Assembly (NCBI GenBank): GCA_964461885.1
Contig: CAYWVY010000010.1
Location: forward strand, 1-39,314
Direction of reading: 5' to 3'
From: UBA288 sp964461885
Lineage (GTDB): Archaea > Halobacteriota > Methanomicrobia > Methanomicrobiales > Methanospirillaceae
DNA: 39,314 nucleotides
The position numbers were made by a program, and so were the translations under genes. Shown one piece after another: positions 29,054 to 37,087 of this stretch. Within the stretch, counting starts at the first letter, position 1, and every line of letters begins with the position of its first letter. The notes beneath the pieces were generated by a model that was not told where the DNA came from, made no database searches, and saw nothing but the letters and a program-made list of their open reading frames with translations.

Positions 29054-30385
29054 ATGGCGCTCGACCGGCTTGGGACTTCGCTCAAGGACGCCCTGAAGAA
29101 GCTCGCGGGCAAGACCGTCGTGGACCGCGCCGCGGTCGAGGAACTGGTCAAGGACCTCCAGCGCGCCCTGATCCAGGCCGACGTCAACGTCAAACTCGTG
29201 ATGCGCCTGTCGCAGACGATCAAGACCCGCGCACTCGAGGAGGAACCGGCGAAGGGCATGAGCGTGCGCGAGCACGTGCTCCGTATCGTCTACCAGGAGC
29301 TCGTGGCCCTGATGGGCCCACCGATGGAGGTGGCCCTCGGGCCGCAGACGATCCTGATGGCCGGCCTCCAGGGCTCGGGCAAGACCACGACGACCGCGAA
29401 GCTCGCGCGGTTCTTCCAGCGGAAGGGCCTCCGTGTCGCCGTGATCGGGGCCGACACCTTCCGGCCGGGCGCGTTCCAGCAGCTCGCCACCCTCTGCCAG
29501 AAGATCAACGTCCCGTGCATCGGCGACCCGAACGAGAAGGACGCCCGGCGGGTCGTCCGCGAAGGGCTGGCAAAGGCCCGCGCGGCCGAGGTCGTGATCA
29601 TCGACACTCAGGGGCGGCACGGGCTCGAGGAAGACCTGATCCAGGAGATCATCGACCTCAACACGCTCTCGAAGGCGACCCACCGCTGGCTTGTGATCGA
29701 CGCGGCCCTGGGCCAGCAGGCCCAGGAGCAGGCGCGGCGCTTCCACGATGCGATCGCCATCGACGGCGTGATTATCACCAAGATGGATGGGACCGCCAAG
29801 GGCGGCGGTGCGCTCTCGGCCGTTGCCGAGACCGGTGCGGGGATCGTCTTTATCGGTGCGGGCGAGACGAGCGACGACCTGGAGCGGTTCGAGCCCGACG
29901 GGTTCATCTCGCGCCTGCTCGGGATGGGGGACCTGAAGTCCCTCGTCGAGCGGGCCGAGGAAGCGATGGCCGATACCTCGGACCTGGACGTCAACGCGGT
30001 CCTCCGGGGGAAGTTCACGCTCCGGGACATGTACAAGCAGCTCGAAGCCGTGAACAAGATGGGCCCCCTGAAGCAGATCATGTCCATGCTCCCGCTCGGC
30101 TCGATGGAGATCCCGGACGGGGTCTACGAGGTGACCGGCACCAAGATGGTCCGGTACCGGATCATCATGGACTCGATGACCAAGCAGGAGCTCGACGATC
30201 CGTCGACGATCAACTCCTCGCGCACGCACCGGATCGCGGTCGGTTCGGGCGCCACGATCGAGGAGGTGCGCGAGCTGCTGCGATACCACAAGACCATGCA
30301 GCGGGCGCTCAAGGGCTTCCGGGGCGCCGGCGGCGGACGGATGGACATGCAGCGAATCATGAAACGGTTCTCGGGGAAGCAGTGA
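29054..30385 (+). CDS. srp54: Signal recognition particle protein Srp54
   Basis: Binds signal peptides and 7S RNA. The 443 residues comprise the N domain (1-90), a GTPase G domain (GLQGSGKTTTTAKLARFF, ADTFRPGAFQQL, TKMDGTAKGGGALS, FIGAGETSDDLERF) and the methionine-rich M domain (about 305-443, LEAVNKMGPLKQIMSMLPLG, MRYRIIMDSM-like MVRYRIIMDSMT, and a basic GGGRMDMQRIMKRF end). The G3 motif reads DTQGRH instead of the usual DTAGRH. It begins 1 base after ftsY and is followed 1 base later by trmY. Confidence 0.96.
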   Translation: MALDRLGTSLKDALKKLAGKTVVDRAAVEELVKDLQRALIQADVNVKLVMRLSQTIKTRALEEEPAKGMSVREHVLRIVYQELVALMGPPMEVALGPQTILMAGLQGSGKTTTTAKLARFFQRKGLRVAVIGADTFRPGAFQQLATLCQKINVPCIGDPNEKDARRVVREGLAKARAAEVVIIDTQGRHGLEEDLIQEIIDLNTLSKATHRWLVIDAALGQQAQEQARRFHDAIAIDGVIITKMDGTAKGGGALSAVAETGAGIVFIGAGETSDDLERFEPDGFISRLLGMGDLKSLVERAEEAMADTSDLDVNAVLRGKFTLRDMYKQLEAVNKMGPLKQIMSMLPLGSMEIPDGVYEVTGTKMVRYRIIMDSMTKQELDDPSTINSSRTHRIAVGSGATIEEVRELLRYHKTMQRALKGFRGAGGGRMDMQRIMKRFSGKQ

Positions 30386-30386
30386 G

Positions 30387-30956
30387 ATGACCGCTTTTGC
30401 CGTAATCGGCCACCGCGCCCCCACCGACGGGTCCTGGTCGCTCAATGACATGCCCGGCGGCGCCGGGCGGATGGACGTGCTCTGCCGCGCCGTCACCGCC
30501 TCGTTCTTCCTCTCGCACGACCTGCGGCGCGACGTGGTCTGCTACCTCGTCTTCCGCGGCGAGCCCGGACCCGAAAAGACGGTCCGGATCGAGGGTGACC
30601 GGGTGCGGTACCTGAACCCCGACGAACGGTCGTCCGGATCGTTGATCCAGAAGGCGCTCGCCCTCCCCTGCGGGACCGAGTTCCGCGCGTCCACAAAGGG
30701 CGTCTCGGTCCGGGAAGGGGGGCTTGCCCGTCTCCTGGACGAGCACTCGTTCGCGCTCCTGGACGAGGGAGGCGTCGACGTCCGTTTCGCAGAGACACTC
30801 CCCGACGCCTTCCTCGTCTCGGACCACCAGAACCTTGACGAGGACGAGCTGGCGCTCACAGCGGACTTACCAAGGTTCTCGGTGGGCCCCCGCTCGCTCC
30901 ACGGGGACCACGCGATCACCCTGCTCCTCAACGAGCTCGATCGGAGGGACGCATGA
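30387..30956 (+). CDS. trmY: tRNA (pseudouridine54-N1)-methyltransferase TrmY
   Basis: A 189-residue SPOUT-fold methyltransferase that converts pseudouridine 54 to N1-methylpseudouridine in archaeal tRNA. Matching features are DMPGGAGRMDVLCRAVTASF, DVVCYLVFRGEPGPEKTVRI, RYLNPDERSSGSLIQKAL, and the knot region DAFLVSDHQNLDEDE followed by FSVGPRSLHGDHAITLLLNE. Its end overlaps pus10 by 4 bases; Pus10 makes the pseudouridine that TrmY methylates. Confidence 0.94.
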   Translation: MTAFAVIGHRAPTDGSWSLNDMPGGAGRMDVLCRAVTASFFLSHDLRRDVVCYLVFRGEPGPEKTVRIEGDRVRYLNPDERSSGSLIQKALALPCGTEFRASTKGVSVREGGLARLLDEHSFALLDEGGVDVRFAETLPDAFLVSDHQNLDEDELALTADLPRFSVGPRSLHGDHAITLLLNELDRRDA

Positions 30957-32227
30957 CCGTTCCCGAGGCCGTAGACGCGATCCTGGCGTACGGCGAGGTC
31001 TGCGACGCCTGCCTCGGCCGGTTCTTCGGGAAGCGGTCGCGCGGGCTCACGAACGAGGAGCGGGGGCGCGCGCTCCGCATCGCCCGGGCGATCGAGCGGC
31101 ACGAGCCGTACGCGCCCTGTGCCGGCGACTGCGTCATCTGCAGCGGTCTCCTCGAGGACCTCGACATCTGGGCAGACCGGGTCGTCGTGGCGCTCGAAGG
31201 GCTCGAGTACGCGACGTTCCTGGTCGGGACGCGGGTGCCGCCGCTTCTCGCCGAGAGTGAGGAGATGGTCTGGTCTGACCTCTCGCTCACCCACGCCGAG
31301 CCCATGAAGTCCGAGATGAACCGCGAAGTCGGCAAGCGCGTCTCGGCACGGACGGGCCGGGAGGTCGACTTCGGCCACCCGGACGTGGTCGTGCTGCTCG
31401 AGATCGCGAGCGGCACGGTCGCGGTCCAGGTCTCTCCGCTCTTCATCTACGGCCGGTACCGGAAGTTCGAGCGCGGGATCCCGCAGACCCACTGGGACTG
31501 CCGGGCCTGCCACGGGGCCGGGTGCGAGCGCTGCAACTTCACGGGCAAGCAGTACCAGGACTCGGTCGAGGAACTGATCGCGGCACCGATCACTGCGGCC
31601 CTCGACGCCGACGGCGGCGTGCTCCACGGCTCCGGCCGCGAGGACATCGACGCCCGGATGATCGGCAACGGCCGGCCGTTCATCCTGGAGGTCGTCGCCC
31701 CGCGAAAGCGCACGCTCGACCTTCCTGCGCTTGAGCGCGCGGTGAACGAATCGGCGGCGGGCCGGGTCGCGGTCGACCTGATCCGGCCGGCAGCGCGATC
31801 CGAGGTGGAAACGCTTAAGTCGAGCCGATCGCATAAAAAATACAGGATTCTGGTCGAGGTAGACGGCGATATCTCCGACGACGCACTCGAGACTGCCCTT
31901 ACAGCCCTGAGAGGGGCCGTGATCCATCAGCGCACCCCGGCGCGGGTTGCGCACCGGAGGGCGGATCGGGTGCGGGATCGGACGGTCCTGGATATCCAGT
32001 ATCTCGGGCGGGAAGCGGACGGCGTTCTGATCGAGGTTCTCGGCGAAGCCGGGCTCTACATCAAGGAGCTGGTCTCCGGGGACGGGGGGCGAACGCGCCC
32101 GAGCCTGGCCGATTTGATCGGCCGGCCCGCCCGCGTCACCCGCCTCGACGTCGTCCTGGTCCAAGACCCGACGGAGGAAGACAACGATGGCACACCACAA
32201 CGGTCCACGGAAGAAGACACGGTATAA
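30953..32227 (+). CDS. pus10: tRNA pseudouridine synthase Pus10
   Basis: Forms pseudouridine 54 and 55 in archaeal tRNA. The 424 residues show the N-terminal zinc/THUMP region (CDACLGRFFGKRSRG, CAGDCVICSGLL), a second cysteine cluster (CRACHGAGCERCNFTGKQ) and the catalytic GREDIDARMIGNGRPF, where Asp231 is the likely nucleophile. The C-terminal catalytic half ends with SGDGGRTRPSLADLIG and RLDVVLVQ. The last 14 residues lie over the start of rpl21e (41-base overlap) and look unconserved. Confidence 0.94.
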   Translation: MTVPEAVDAILAYGEVCDACLGRFFGKRSRGLTNEERGRALRIARAIERHEPYAPCAGDCVICSGLLEDLDIWADRVVVALEGLEYATFLVGTRVPPLLAESEEMVWSDLSLTHAEPMKSEMNREVGKRVSARTGREVDFGHPDVVVLLEIASGTVAVQVSPLFIYGRYRKFERGIPQTHWDCRACHGAGCERCNFTGKQYQDSVEELIAAPITAALDADGGVLHGSGREDIDARMIGNGRPFILEVVAPRKRTLDLPALERAVNESAAGRVAVDLIRPAARSEVETLKSSRSHKKYRILVEVDGDISDDALETALTALRGAVIHQRTPARVAHRRADRVRDRTVLDIQYLGREADGVLIEVLGEAGLYIKELVSGDGGRTRPSLADLIGRPARVTRLDVVLVQDPTEEDNDGTPQRSTEEDTV

Positions 32228-32480
32228 GTTCAAGAAGGATCTCCGGAAGCGCGGCATCGTGCCCGTGACGGCCCTGATCCAGCGGTTCGAGCCCGGACAG
32301 TCGGTTCACATCGTCTGCGAGCCCTCGGTCCAGAAGGGGATGCCCCACCGGCGGTTCCACGGCAAGACCGGCAAGGTCATCGAGCAGCGCGGCCGCGCCT
32401 GGCTTCTCGCGATCCGCGACGGCAACGCCGACAAGATCGTGATTGCACGCCCCCAGCACCTCAGGGCTCAGAAGCTCTGA
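32187..32480 (+). CDS. rpl21e: 50S ribosomal protein L21e
   Basis: The 97-residue protein has the standard MAHHNGPRKKTRYKFKKDLR start, PGQSVHIVCEPSVQKGMPHR and HGKTGKVIEQRGRAWLLAI core. Its ribosome binding site (GGAGGAAGA) and first 13 codons lie inside the end of pus10, so translation is likely coupled. Confidence 0.97.
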   Translation: MAHHNGPRKKTRYKFKKDLRKRGIVPVTALIQRFEPGQSVHIVCEPSVQKGMPHRRFHGKTGKVIEQRGRAWLLAIRDGNADKIVIARPQHLRAQKL

Positions 32481-32538
32481 GGCGAAACACAACATCTAAC
32501 TTCCACGCGGGAGAATACAAGGCAACGGCAGGTCGTTC

Positions 32539-32889
32539 ATGAAGGTCAAGGCGGTGCAGTCCGAGGAGAAGGTTACCCTCCCCGAAGTCCGGGAGATCCT
32601 GCTCCGAGTGGAGGCCGAGCGGCTCGGCCACGAGAGAGAGATGTCGTACGAGCTCCGGCGCTCGATCGAGCACGCGAACCTGCTCGCCAAGACGACCCCG
32701 GAGAAGGGCCAGGCCCTCGTGGAGGCCCTCTCCGGCCTGGAGAAGATGCGACCGGAGATCGCCTATCGGATTGCGAACCTGATGCCCCGATCCCGCGATG
32801 AACTCCGGGCGATCTACGCGAAAGAGCGGTACTCGCTCACGGGCGAGGAGCTGGACGCGATCCTCGAGATCGTGCTGACCCACTTCTGA
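32539..32889 (+). CDS. rpoF: DNA-directed RNA polymerase subunit F (Rpb4)
   Basis: A 116-residue helical subunit that pairs with RpoE in the stalk of RNA polymerase. Segments KVTLPEVREILLRVEAERLG, YELRRSIEHANLLAKTTPEK and the ending LTGEELDAILEIVLTHF fit the family. It starts 58 bases after rpl21e and is followed 12 bases later by the DUF655 gene, a conserved archaeal trio. Confidence 0.95.
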   Translation: MKVKAVQSEEKVTLPEVREILLRVEAERLGHEREMSYELRRSIEHANLLAKTTPEKGQALVEALSGLEKMRPEIAYRIANLMPRSRDELRAIYAKERYSLTGEELDAILEIVLTHF

Positions 32890-32901
32890 GGGTGAGGCAG
32901 C

Positions 32902-33462
32902 ATGAAGACCGACAAGAAGGAGCTCAACGCGCTCGTCCTCGACGTGCTTATGAAAGGCAACCCCGACGACCCGCGTGGCGGCTTCCGGCGGGAACCGCTC
33001 GTCCAGGCGGTGGGCACGGAGCAGTTCAAGCTGCTCGAGCTCATCCCCAAGAAGACCGAGATCCAGATCCACGAGCGTATCTACATCGGTGACGGCGAGC
33101 GAGAGAAGATCGAGCGGGTCAAGCGTCGTATCTTCTATCAGGACCTGACCCAGGTCGCCAAGCTCGAGCTGCCGTACGTGGTCGAGCAGCTCGTGATGGA
33201 GAACGAGCCGAACTTCGTCCAGTTCTTCAACCGCTCGATCTCGATCAGCCCGAAGCTCCACATGCTTCACCTGCTCCCCGGCATCGGCAAGAAACTGATG
33301 TGGGAGGTACTCGCGGCGCGCGAGAAGAAACCGTTCGAGTCCTTCGCGGACATCGCCGCCAGGGTCAAGGGGATCCCCCACCCTGAGCGGATGGTGATCG
33401 ATCGGATCCTGGAAGAGCTCCAGGATCCCGATGTGAAGTATCACCTCTTCACCTCGAAATAG
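32902..33462 (+). CDS. DUF655 family RNA/DNA-binding protein
   Basis: A 186-residue conserved archaeal protein with an OB-fold-like half (LVQAVGTEQFKLLELIPKKT, RIYIGDGEREKIERVKRRI) and a C-terminal helix-hairpin-helix (LHLLPGIGKKLMWEVLAARE, FESFADIAARVKGIPHPERM). This pairing suggests nucleic-acid binding, and location after rpl21e and rpoF points to RNA metabolism. Function is not established. A hairpin terminator follows directly. Confidence 0.92.
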   Translation: MKTDKKELNALVLDVLMKGNPDDPRGGFRREPLVQAVGTEQFKLLELIPKKTEIQIHERIYIGDGEREKIERVKRRIFYQDLTQVAKLELPYVVEQLVMENEPNFVQFFNRSISISPKLHMLHLLPGIGKKLMWEVLAAREKKPFESFADIAARVKGIPHPERMVIDRILEELQDPDVKYHLFTSK

Positions 33463-33469
33463 GGCCGAC

Positions 33470-33496
33470 GCAGGACAACCCTGCTTCCCTTTTTTT
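33470..33496 (+). terminator. Hairpin and T7 terminator of the translation operon
   Basis: GCAGG-ACAAC-CCTGC (33470-33484) forms a perfect 5-bp stem with a 5-base loop and is followed within 5 bases by seven T (33490-33496). It closes the long run of plus-strand genes. Confidence 0.7.
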
Positions 33497-33615
33497 CATT
33501 CCTCTGCTGACAAGAACGGTGCCGTCCCACGGGGTCTATTCTCACAGGTTCCCCGGCGTGCGTCCGTCACGGCGGAGAATGGGGCGGTTGCGCCGCTCCG
33601 TGGTTCCACCTCGTC

Positions 33616-34092
33616 TCACTCCTTTCGGATCTCGTTGTAAAGGGAGACGACCGAGAGGCTGATCAGGTTCAGGGTGGTCGCGGCGTACCACAGGCAGGCC
33701 TCGATCTCCGGGAGGCGCGCGATCCAGCCCGACCAGAGCATCAGGCAGATGATCGCGAACGAGAGCAGGGTGTCGAGTGCGAGGAAGACTGTCGGCCGGC
33801 CGAGCATCCGGCCGACCTGCGCGATGGTGCAGTACTCGAACGGGGCTGTCCGGCCGACGAGGTCGTAGACGGATCGGCCGATGTTCATCGCGAGGTCGGC
33901 GCACGCCCACGCGATCACGATCCAGCCGAACGCGACGAGGAGGGGAGTCCCTGCGCGGAGCGCGGACAGGCCGAAGACGAGCTTGAAGGCGCAGAAAGGG
34001 ATGCCGATGGTCAGGGAGAGGAAGAACGGCCGACCGAAGAAGCACTGTAAAGCGTCGGACTGCTGCTTTGAGGCTCTCTCTTCGATCGGCAT
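33616..34092 (-). CDS. Small polytopic membrane protein, unknown function
   Basis: A 158-residue protein with four likely helices: about residues 24-46 (PFFLSLTIGIPFCAFKLVFG), 50-68 (GTPLLVAFGWIVIAWACADL), 102-125 (TVFLALDTLLSFAIICLMLW) and 132-153 (ACLWYAATTLNLISLSVVSL). A short charged N-terminus precedes the first helix. ATG 34092 has a GGGAG binding site. It is alone on the minus strand between two plus-strand operons and no family was recognised. The 120 bases between it and the terminator show no further gene. Confidence 0.72.
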   Translation of the reverse strand: MPIEERASKQQSDALQCFFGRPFFLSLTIGIPFCAFKLVFGLSALRAGTPLLVAFGWIVIAWACADLAMNIGRSVYDLVGRTAPFEYCTIAQVGRMLGRPTVFLALDTLLSFAIICLMLWSGWIARLPEIEACLWYAATTLNLISLSVVSLYNEIRKE

Positions 34093-34244
34093 AGTACTCC
34101 CGGGAAAATTGTTCCCCGGACTGCATTAGCGTGCCTATCGGCGGGTGCACGTGACGCGGCCCTTTGCCCCTATCGGTACATCAGGATGACGCGGGACCAG
34201 TCGTGCTTTGGTTCGTGACCGAGACGAGCCGGGCCGACACGGCG

Positions 34245-34259
34245 GGTTAAAGAGATATC
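34245..34259 (+). promoter_or_regulatory. Probable TATA region of ksgA
   Basis: GGTTAAAGAGATATC sits about 35 bases upstream of ATG 34287 in a GC-rich setting and is the only AT-rich element before this gene. Confidence 0.45.
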
Positions 34260-34286
34260 GTGGAAAGAGCAACCTCGAAGGGAACC

Positions 34287-35060
34287 ATGGGTGCCCGTCA
34301 CGACCAGCATTTTTTGATCGACCCGACGGCCGTCTCCCGGATCGTCGAGGCGTACCCTGTCGAGGGTCGCCGGGTCCTCGAGGTCGGGCCTGGCCGCGGA
34401 GTCCTGACCGATGCACTGCTTGGGGCTGGCGCGGAGGTGACTGCGATAGAGTACGACCGCCTGCTCGTCGAACATCTCGAGGCCCGCTTCACCGACGCCA
34501 TCGCCGACGGCACGCTCACGCTCGTCCAGGGCGACGCGGCCCGCTCCCCCTGGCCTGACTTCGAGCTGATGGTCGCGAACCTGCCGTTCTCGATCTCGTC
34601 GCCGGTCGTCTTTCGCCTGCTCCACTCGCCGTACGAAGCGGCCGTGCTGATGTTCCAGCGCGAGTTCGCCGAGCGGATGCGGGCCCCGATCGGGAGTTCC
34701 GACTGCGGCCGGCTCTCGGTGATGGTCCAGACGTGGACCCGGGTGGAGGCCTGCTTCGTCCTGCCGCCGTCTGCGTTCTCGCCGCCCCCGGCGGTCGACT
34801 CGATGGTCGTCCGGATGACGCCGCGCGACCCGCTCTTTCCGATCGCCGATGCCGATGTCTATGCAGACGTGGTGCGGAGCCTCTTCATGCAGCGGCGGAA
34901 GACCGTCCGGAACGGTTTGCGCTCGGCTGCCGGCATCTTCGGCCGCGATACGATCGACCGGCTCCTCGCCGAGCTCCCCGGGGAAGTGCTCGCGAGCCGG
35001 CCCGAGGCGCTCTATCTCGAGGACTTCGCCACGATCACGAACCTGATTGCGGCGCCCTAG
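34287..35060 (+). CDS. rsmA: 16S rRNA adenine dimethyltransferase (KsgA/Dim1)
   Basis: Dimethylates two adjacent adenines at the 3' end of 16S rRNA late in small-subunit assembly. The 257 residues begin MGARHDQHFLIDPTAVSRIV, followed by the SAM-binding EVGPGRGVLTDALL, the catalytic NLPFSISSPVVFRL (motif IV) and VLMFQREFAERM, and the C-terminal RSLFMQRRKTVRNGLRSA. ATG 34287 is preferred to the GTG at 34260, which adds an untypical MERATSKGT leader. The end overlaps the convergent DUF1059 gene by 4 bases. Confidence 0.95.
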   Translation: MGARHDQHFLIDPTAVSRIVEAYPVEGRRVLEVGPGRGVLTDALLGAGAEVTAIEYDRLLVEHLEARFTDAIADGTLTLVQGDAARSPWPDFELMVANLPFSISSPVVFRLLHSPYEAAVLMFQREFAERMRAPIGSSDCGRLSVMVQTWTRVEACFVLPPSAFSPPPAVDSMVVRMTPRDPLFPIADADVYADVVRSLFMQRRKTVRNGLRSAAGIFGRDTIDRLLAELPGEVLASRPEALYLEDFATITNLIAAP

Positions 35061-35245
35061 GCCGGTCCCGGTTCGACACGGATCGCCCGCCGGACCCGCT
35101 CCAGAAGTTCTCCCGATAGCTGGGACGTCCCGTACTCTTTCCGGTAGTGAGCCCGGATCTTGGCCAGCAGTTCCTCCTCGGTTGCCTCTCGGGCTTCGAA
35201 CCTGCATTCGTTGTTCCCGACGTCCCGGCAGCGGAAGACAAGCAT
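35057..35245 (-). CDS. DUF1059 small protein
   Basis: A 62-residue protein with the family pattern VFRCRDVGNNECRFEAREATEEELLAKI and a helical end SGELLERVRRAI. Two cysteines (residues 6 and 14) could bind metal. It converges on ksgA with overlapping stops. Function unknown. Confidence 0.85.
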   Translation of the reverse strand: MLVFRCRDVGNNECRFEAREATEEELLAKIRAHYRKEYGTSQLSGELLERVRRAIRVEPGPA

Positions 35246-35287
35246 TGTGATCCCTCTCGTCCCACCTGGAGCGCCCCGGAGAAAAAG

Positions 35288-35572
35288 TCATCGTTCCTCA
35301 AGGGAGAGGATTATCTCACCGTGCCGCCGACCCTTGTTCATATGCCGGTCTGCCGGGATCCCGACGATGACGGCCGGAACGTCCCGGAACGGACGGGTCA
35401 GGCGTTCGAGCCGCTCCCGCGGCCGGATCTTTCGAGGAATGAAGCGGCTCTCAACCTTGGATCGGGGAGCGGCCGGGTTACGGCAGCGCTCGCAGGAGGT
35501 ATCCGTGCCGTTCCGGCGAATCACCGGAAGGGGTTCGTCGACGCGCTCGTCGGCGATCACGTCGCCCTGCAC
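35288..35572 (-). CDS. Possible small basic protein of unknown function
   Basis: A 94-codon frame starting at GTG 35572. The C-terminal half (SRFIPRKIRPRERLERLTRP, DVPAVIVGIPADRHMNK) reads like a folded, conserved segment, and CERC near residue 30 could be half of a metal site. Third-position GC in the stretch I checked is higher in this frame than in the opposing plus-strand frame (about 35321-35638). Against it: a weak binding site, a GTG start and no recognised family. The region between DUF1059 and the HemK-like gene otherwise holds no clear gene. Confidence 0.38.
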   Translation of the reverse strand: MQGDVIADERVDEPLPVIRRNGTDTSCERCRNPAAPRSKVESRFIPRKIRPRERLERLTRPFRDVPAVIVGIPADRHMNKGRRHGEIILSLEER

Positions 35573-35634
35573 GCTGGTTCCTGGGGGACGGTCGAGGTCC
35601 CGATGATCCCGCTCCCGATGGTGACTGAATACCC

Positions 35635-36204
35635 ATGACTCATCCCCTTCCCCCCCAGGTCTACCCCGTCGAGGAGGACACCCTCCTGCTGCTCGAAGCG
35701 GCCCTCGCCGAGGTGCGGCCCGGTGACCGCGTGCTCGAGGTAGGCACCGGATCGGGCCATATCGCCGCGTCGCTCGGCGGCAGGGCTGCGCGCGTCGTGG
35801 CGCTGGACCTCAACCCGTACGCGGTGAAGGCAGCCCGGGCACGTGGAGTCGAGGTGCTTCGGACCGACCTCTTCGCTGGCGTCCGCGGCCCCTTCGATCT
35901 CATTCTTTTCAACCCGCCGTACCTGCCCACGACACCGGACGAGCGCATGGACGACTGGCTCGAGTATGCGCTCGACGGCGGCCCGGACGGGCGGCGGACC
36001 ATCGCCCGGTTTCTCGCGGGCCTCGCGCTTGTCCTCGCTCCAAGGGGCAGGGTGCTGCTCCTGGTCTCGTCGCTCACCGGCCCCGGCGAGGTCGCCCGGC
36101 TCGCGGACGCTGCCGGCCTCTCTGGACGAGCCGTGCTCGAACGCCGTATCGAGGGTGAGACACTTCTCGTCCTCCATCTGGAATGGGGGGGCGCGTACGA
36201 CTGA
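35635..36204 (+). CDS. HemK2/Mtq2-like class I methyltransferase
   Basis: A 189-residue SAM methyltransferase. Motif I is VLEVGTGSGHIAASLG, the acidic strand VVALDLNPYAVKAAR follows, and the catalytic FNPPYLP is the NPPY motif of glutamine-N5 methyltransferases. Length and lack of the bacterial N-terminal helical domain match archaeal/eukaryotic HemK2, which modifies the GGQ glutamine of release factor aRF1. Overlap with the next gene suggests an operon with the glycosylase. Confidence 0.9.
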   Translation: MTHPLPPQVYPVEEDTLLLLEAALAEVRPGDRVLEVGTGSGHIAASLGGRAARVVALDLNPYAVKAARARGVEVLRTDLFAGVRGPFDLILFNPPYLPTTPDERMDDWLEYALDGGPDGRRTIARFLAGLALVLAPRGRVLLLVSSLTGPGEVARLADAAGLSGRAVLERRIEGETLLVLHLEWGGAYD

Positions 36205-37057
36205 GACCATCCGGCTTGCCGAGTGCGAGCCGCTCGACCTCGACGCGACTCTCGGGTGCGGGCAGGCGTTCCGCTGGCGGCGGGACGGGGACCGCTGGGA
36301 GGGTGTTGTGGACGGTCGGTGCATCCGCCTCCGCCAGGATGGGAGCCTTCTGCACTACTCCGGGGTCGACGAATCGTTCGTCCGGCACTACCTTGCGCTG
36401 GACCTCGACCTCGATCGGGTGCTTGCCGCGATCGACCGCGATCCGGTGATGGGGGCCGCGATCGATTGCTGCCGCGGCCTCCGGGTTGTCCGGCAGCCCC
36501 TGTTCGAGTGCCTGCTTTCGTACCTCTGTGCCACGAACACCAACATCCCGGCCGTGCAGCACAGGGTCGAGGCTCTCGCCACGCGCTACGGCGGGCCGGT
36601 GACGGGCGGGGGCGAGAGATGCGCCTTCCCGCCGTCGAGCGCGCTCCTTGGCGCCACCGAGGACGATCTCCGCGCCTGCCGCCTCGGGTATCGCGCCAGG
36701 TACGCCCGGACAGCGATTGCCACTGTCCTGGCCGACGCTGGATGGGAGGCGATCGTCCCGCTTCTCTCTCACGACGAGGCCCGGGTCCGGCTTCTGGGCC
36801 TCCCGGGCATTGGTCCCAAGGCGGCGGACTGCGTTCTTCTCTACGCACTCGGGCATCTTGATGCGTTTCCGATCGACGTCTGGATCCGACGAATTCTCGC
36901 CCGCCACTACCGGGCCGACCTCGGCGACGGTCCGCTGTCGCCGTCGCTGTACGAGGCGGCACGGGCCTTCGGACAGGCCCGGTTCGGTCCCTACGCAGGA
37001 TACGCCCAGGTCTACCTCTACGGTGCCCGGGCGCTCCTCTGCCGGGGCTGTCCGTAA
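36155..37057 (+). CDS. 8-oxoguanine DNA glycosylase/lyase (OGG1 type)
   Basis: Base-excision repair enzyme for 8-oxoguanine. The N-terminal OGG domain begins near IRLAECEPLDLDATLGCGQA and contains FRWRRDGDRWEGVVDGR; the helix-hairpin-helix has LLGLPGIGPKAADCVLLYAL with the expected Lys, followed by the catalytic Asp in HLDAFPIDVWIRR. The C-terminus includes FGPYAGYAQVYLY. No ATG fits the frame at the expected start. GTG 36155 is possible but adds an odd leader inside the methyltransferase gene. If the G7 run at 36185-36191 had one more G, ATG 36183 would read MGGARTTETIRLAEC. The body of the gene is certain; the start is not. Confidence 0.88.
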   Translation: MRHFSSSIWNGGARTTETIRLAECEPLDLDATLGCGQAFRWRRDGDRWEGVVDGRCIRLRQDGSLLHYSGVDESFVRHYLALDLDLDRVLAAIDRDPVMGAAIDCCRGLRVVRQPLFECLLSYLCATNTNIPAVQHRVEALATRYGGPVTGGGERCAFPPSSALLGATEDDLRACRLGYRARYARTAIATVLADAGWEAIVPLLSHDEARVRLLGLPGIGPKAADCVLLYALGHLDAFPIDVWIRRILARHYRADLGDGPLSPSLYEAARAFGQARFGPYAGYAQVYLYGARALLCRGCP

Positions 37058-37087
37058 CAGCCAGCCGCCGAGCCGGCCGCAGTCAGG

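Noticed and set aside
35321..35638. Plus-strand frame ending in an ATGA overlap with the HemK-like gene
   Set aside because: Third-position GC in the stretch checked is low for this genome, and no family or binding site is seen. The opposite frame is slightly better, though also uncertain.
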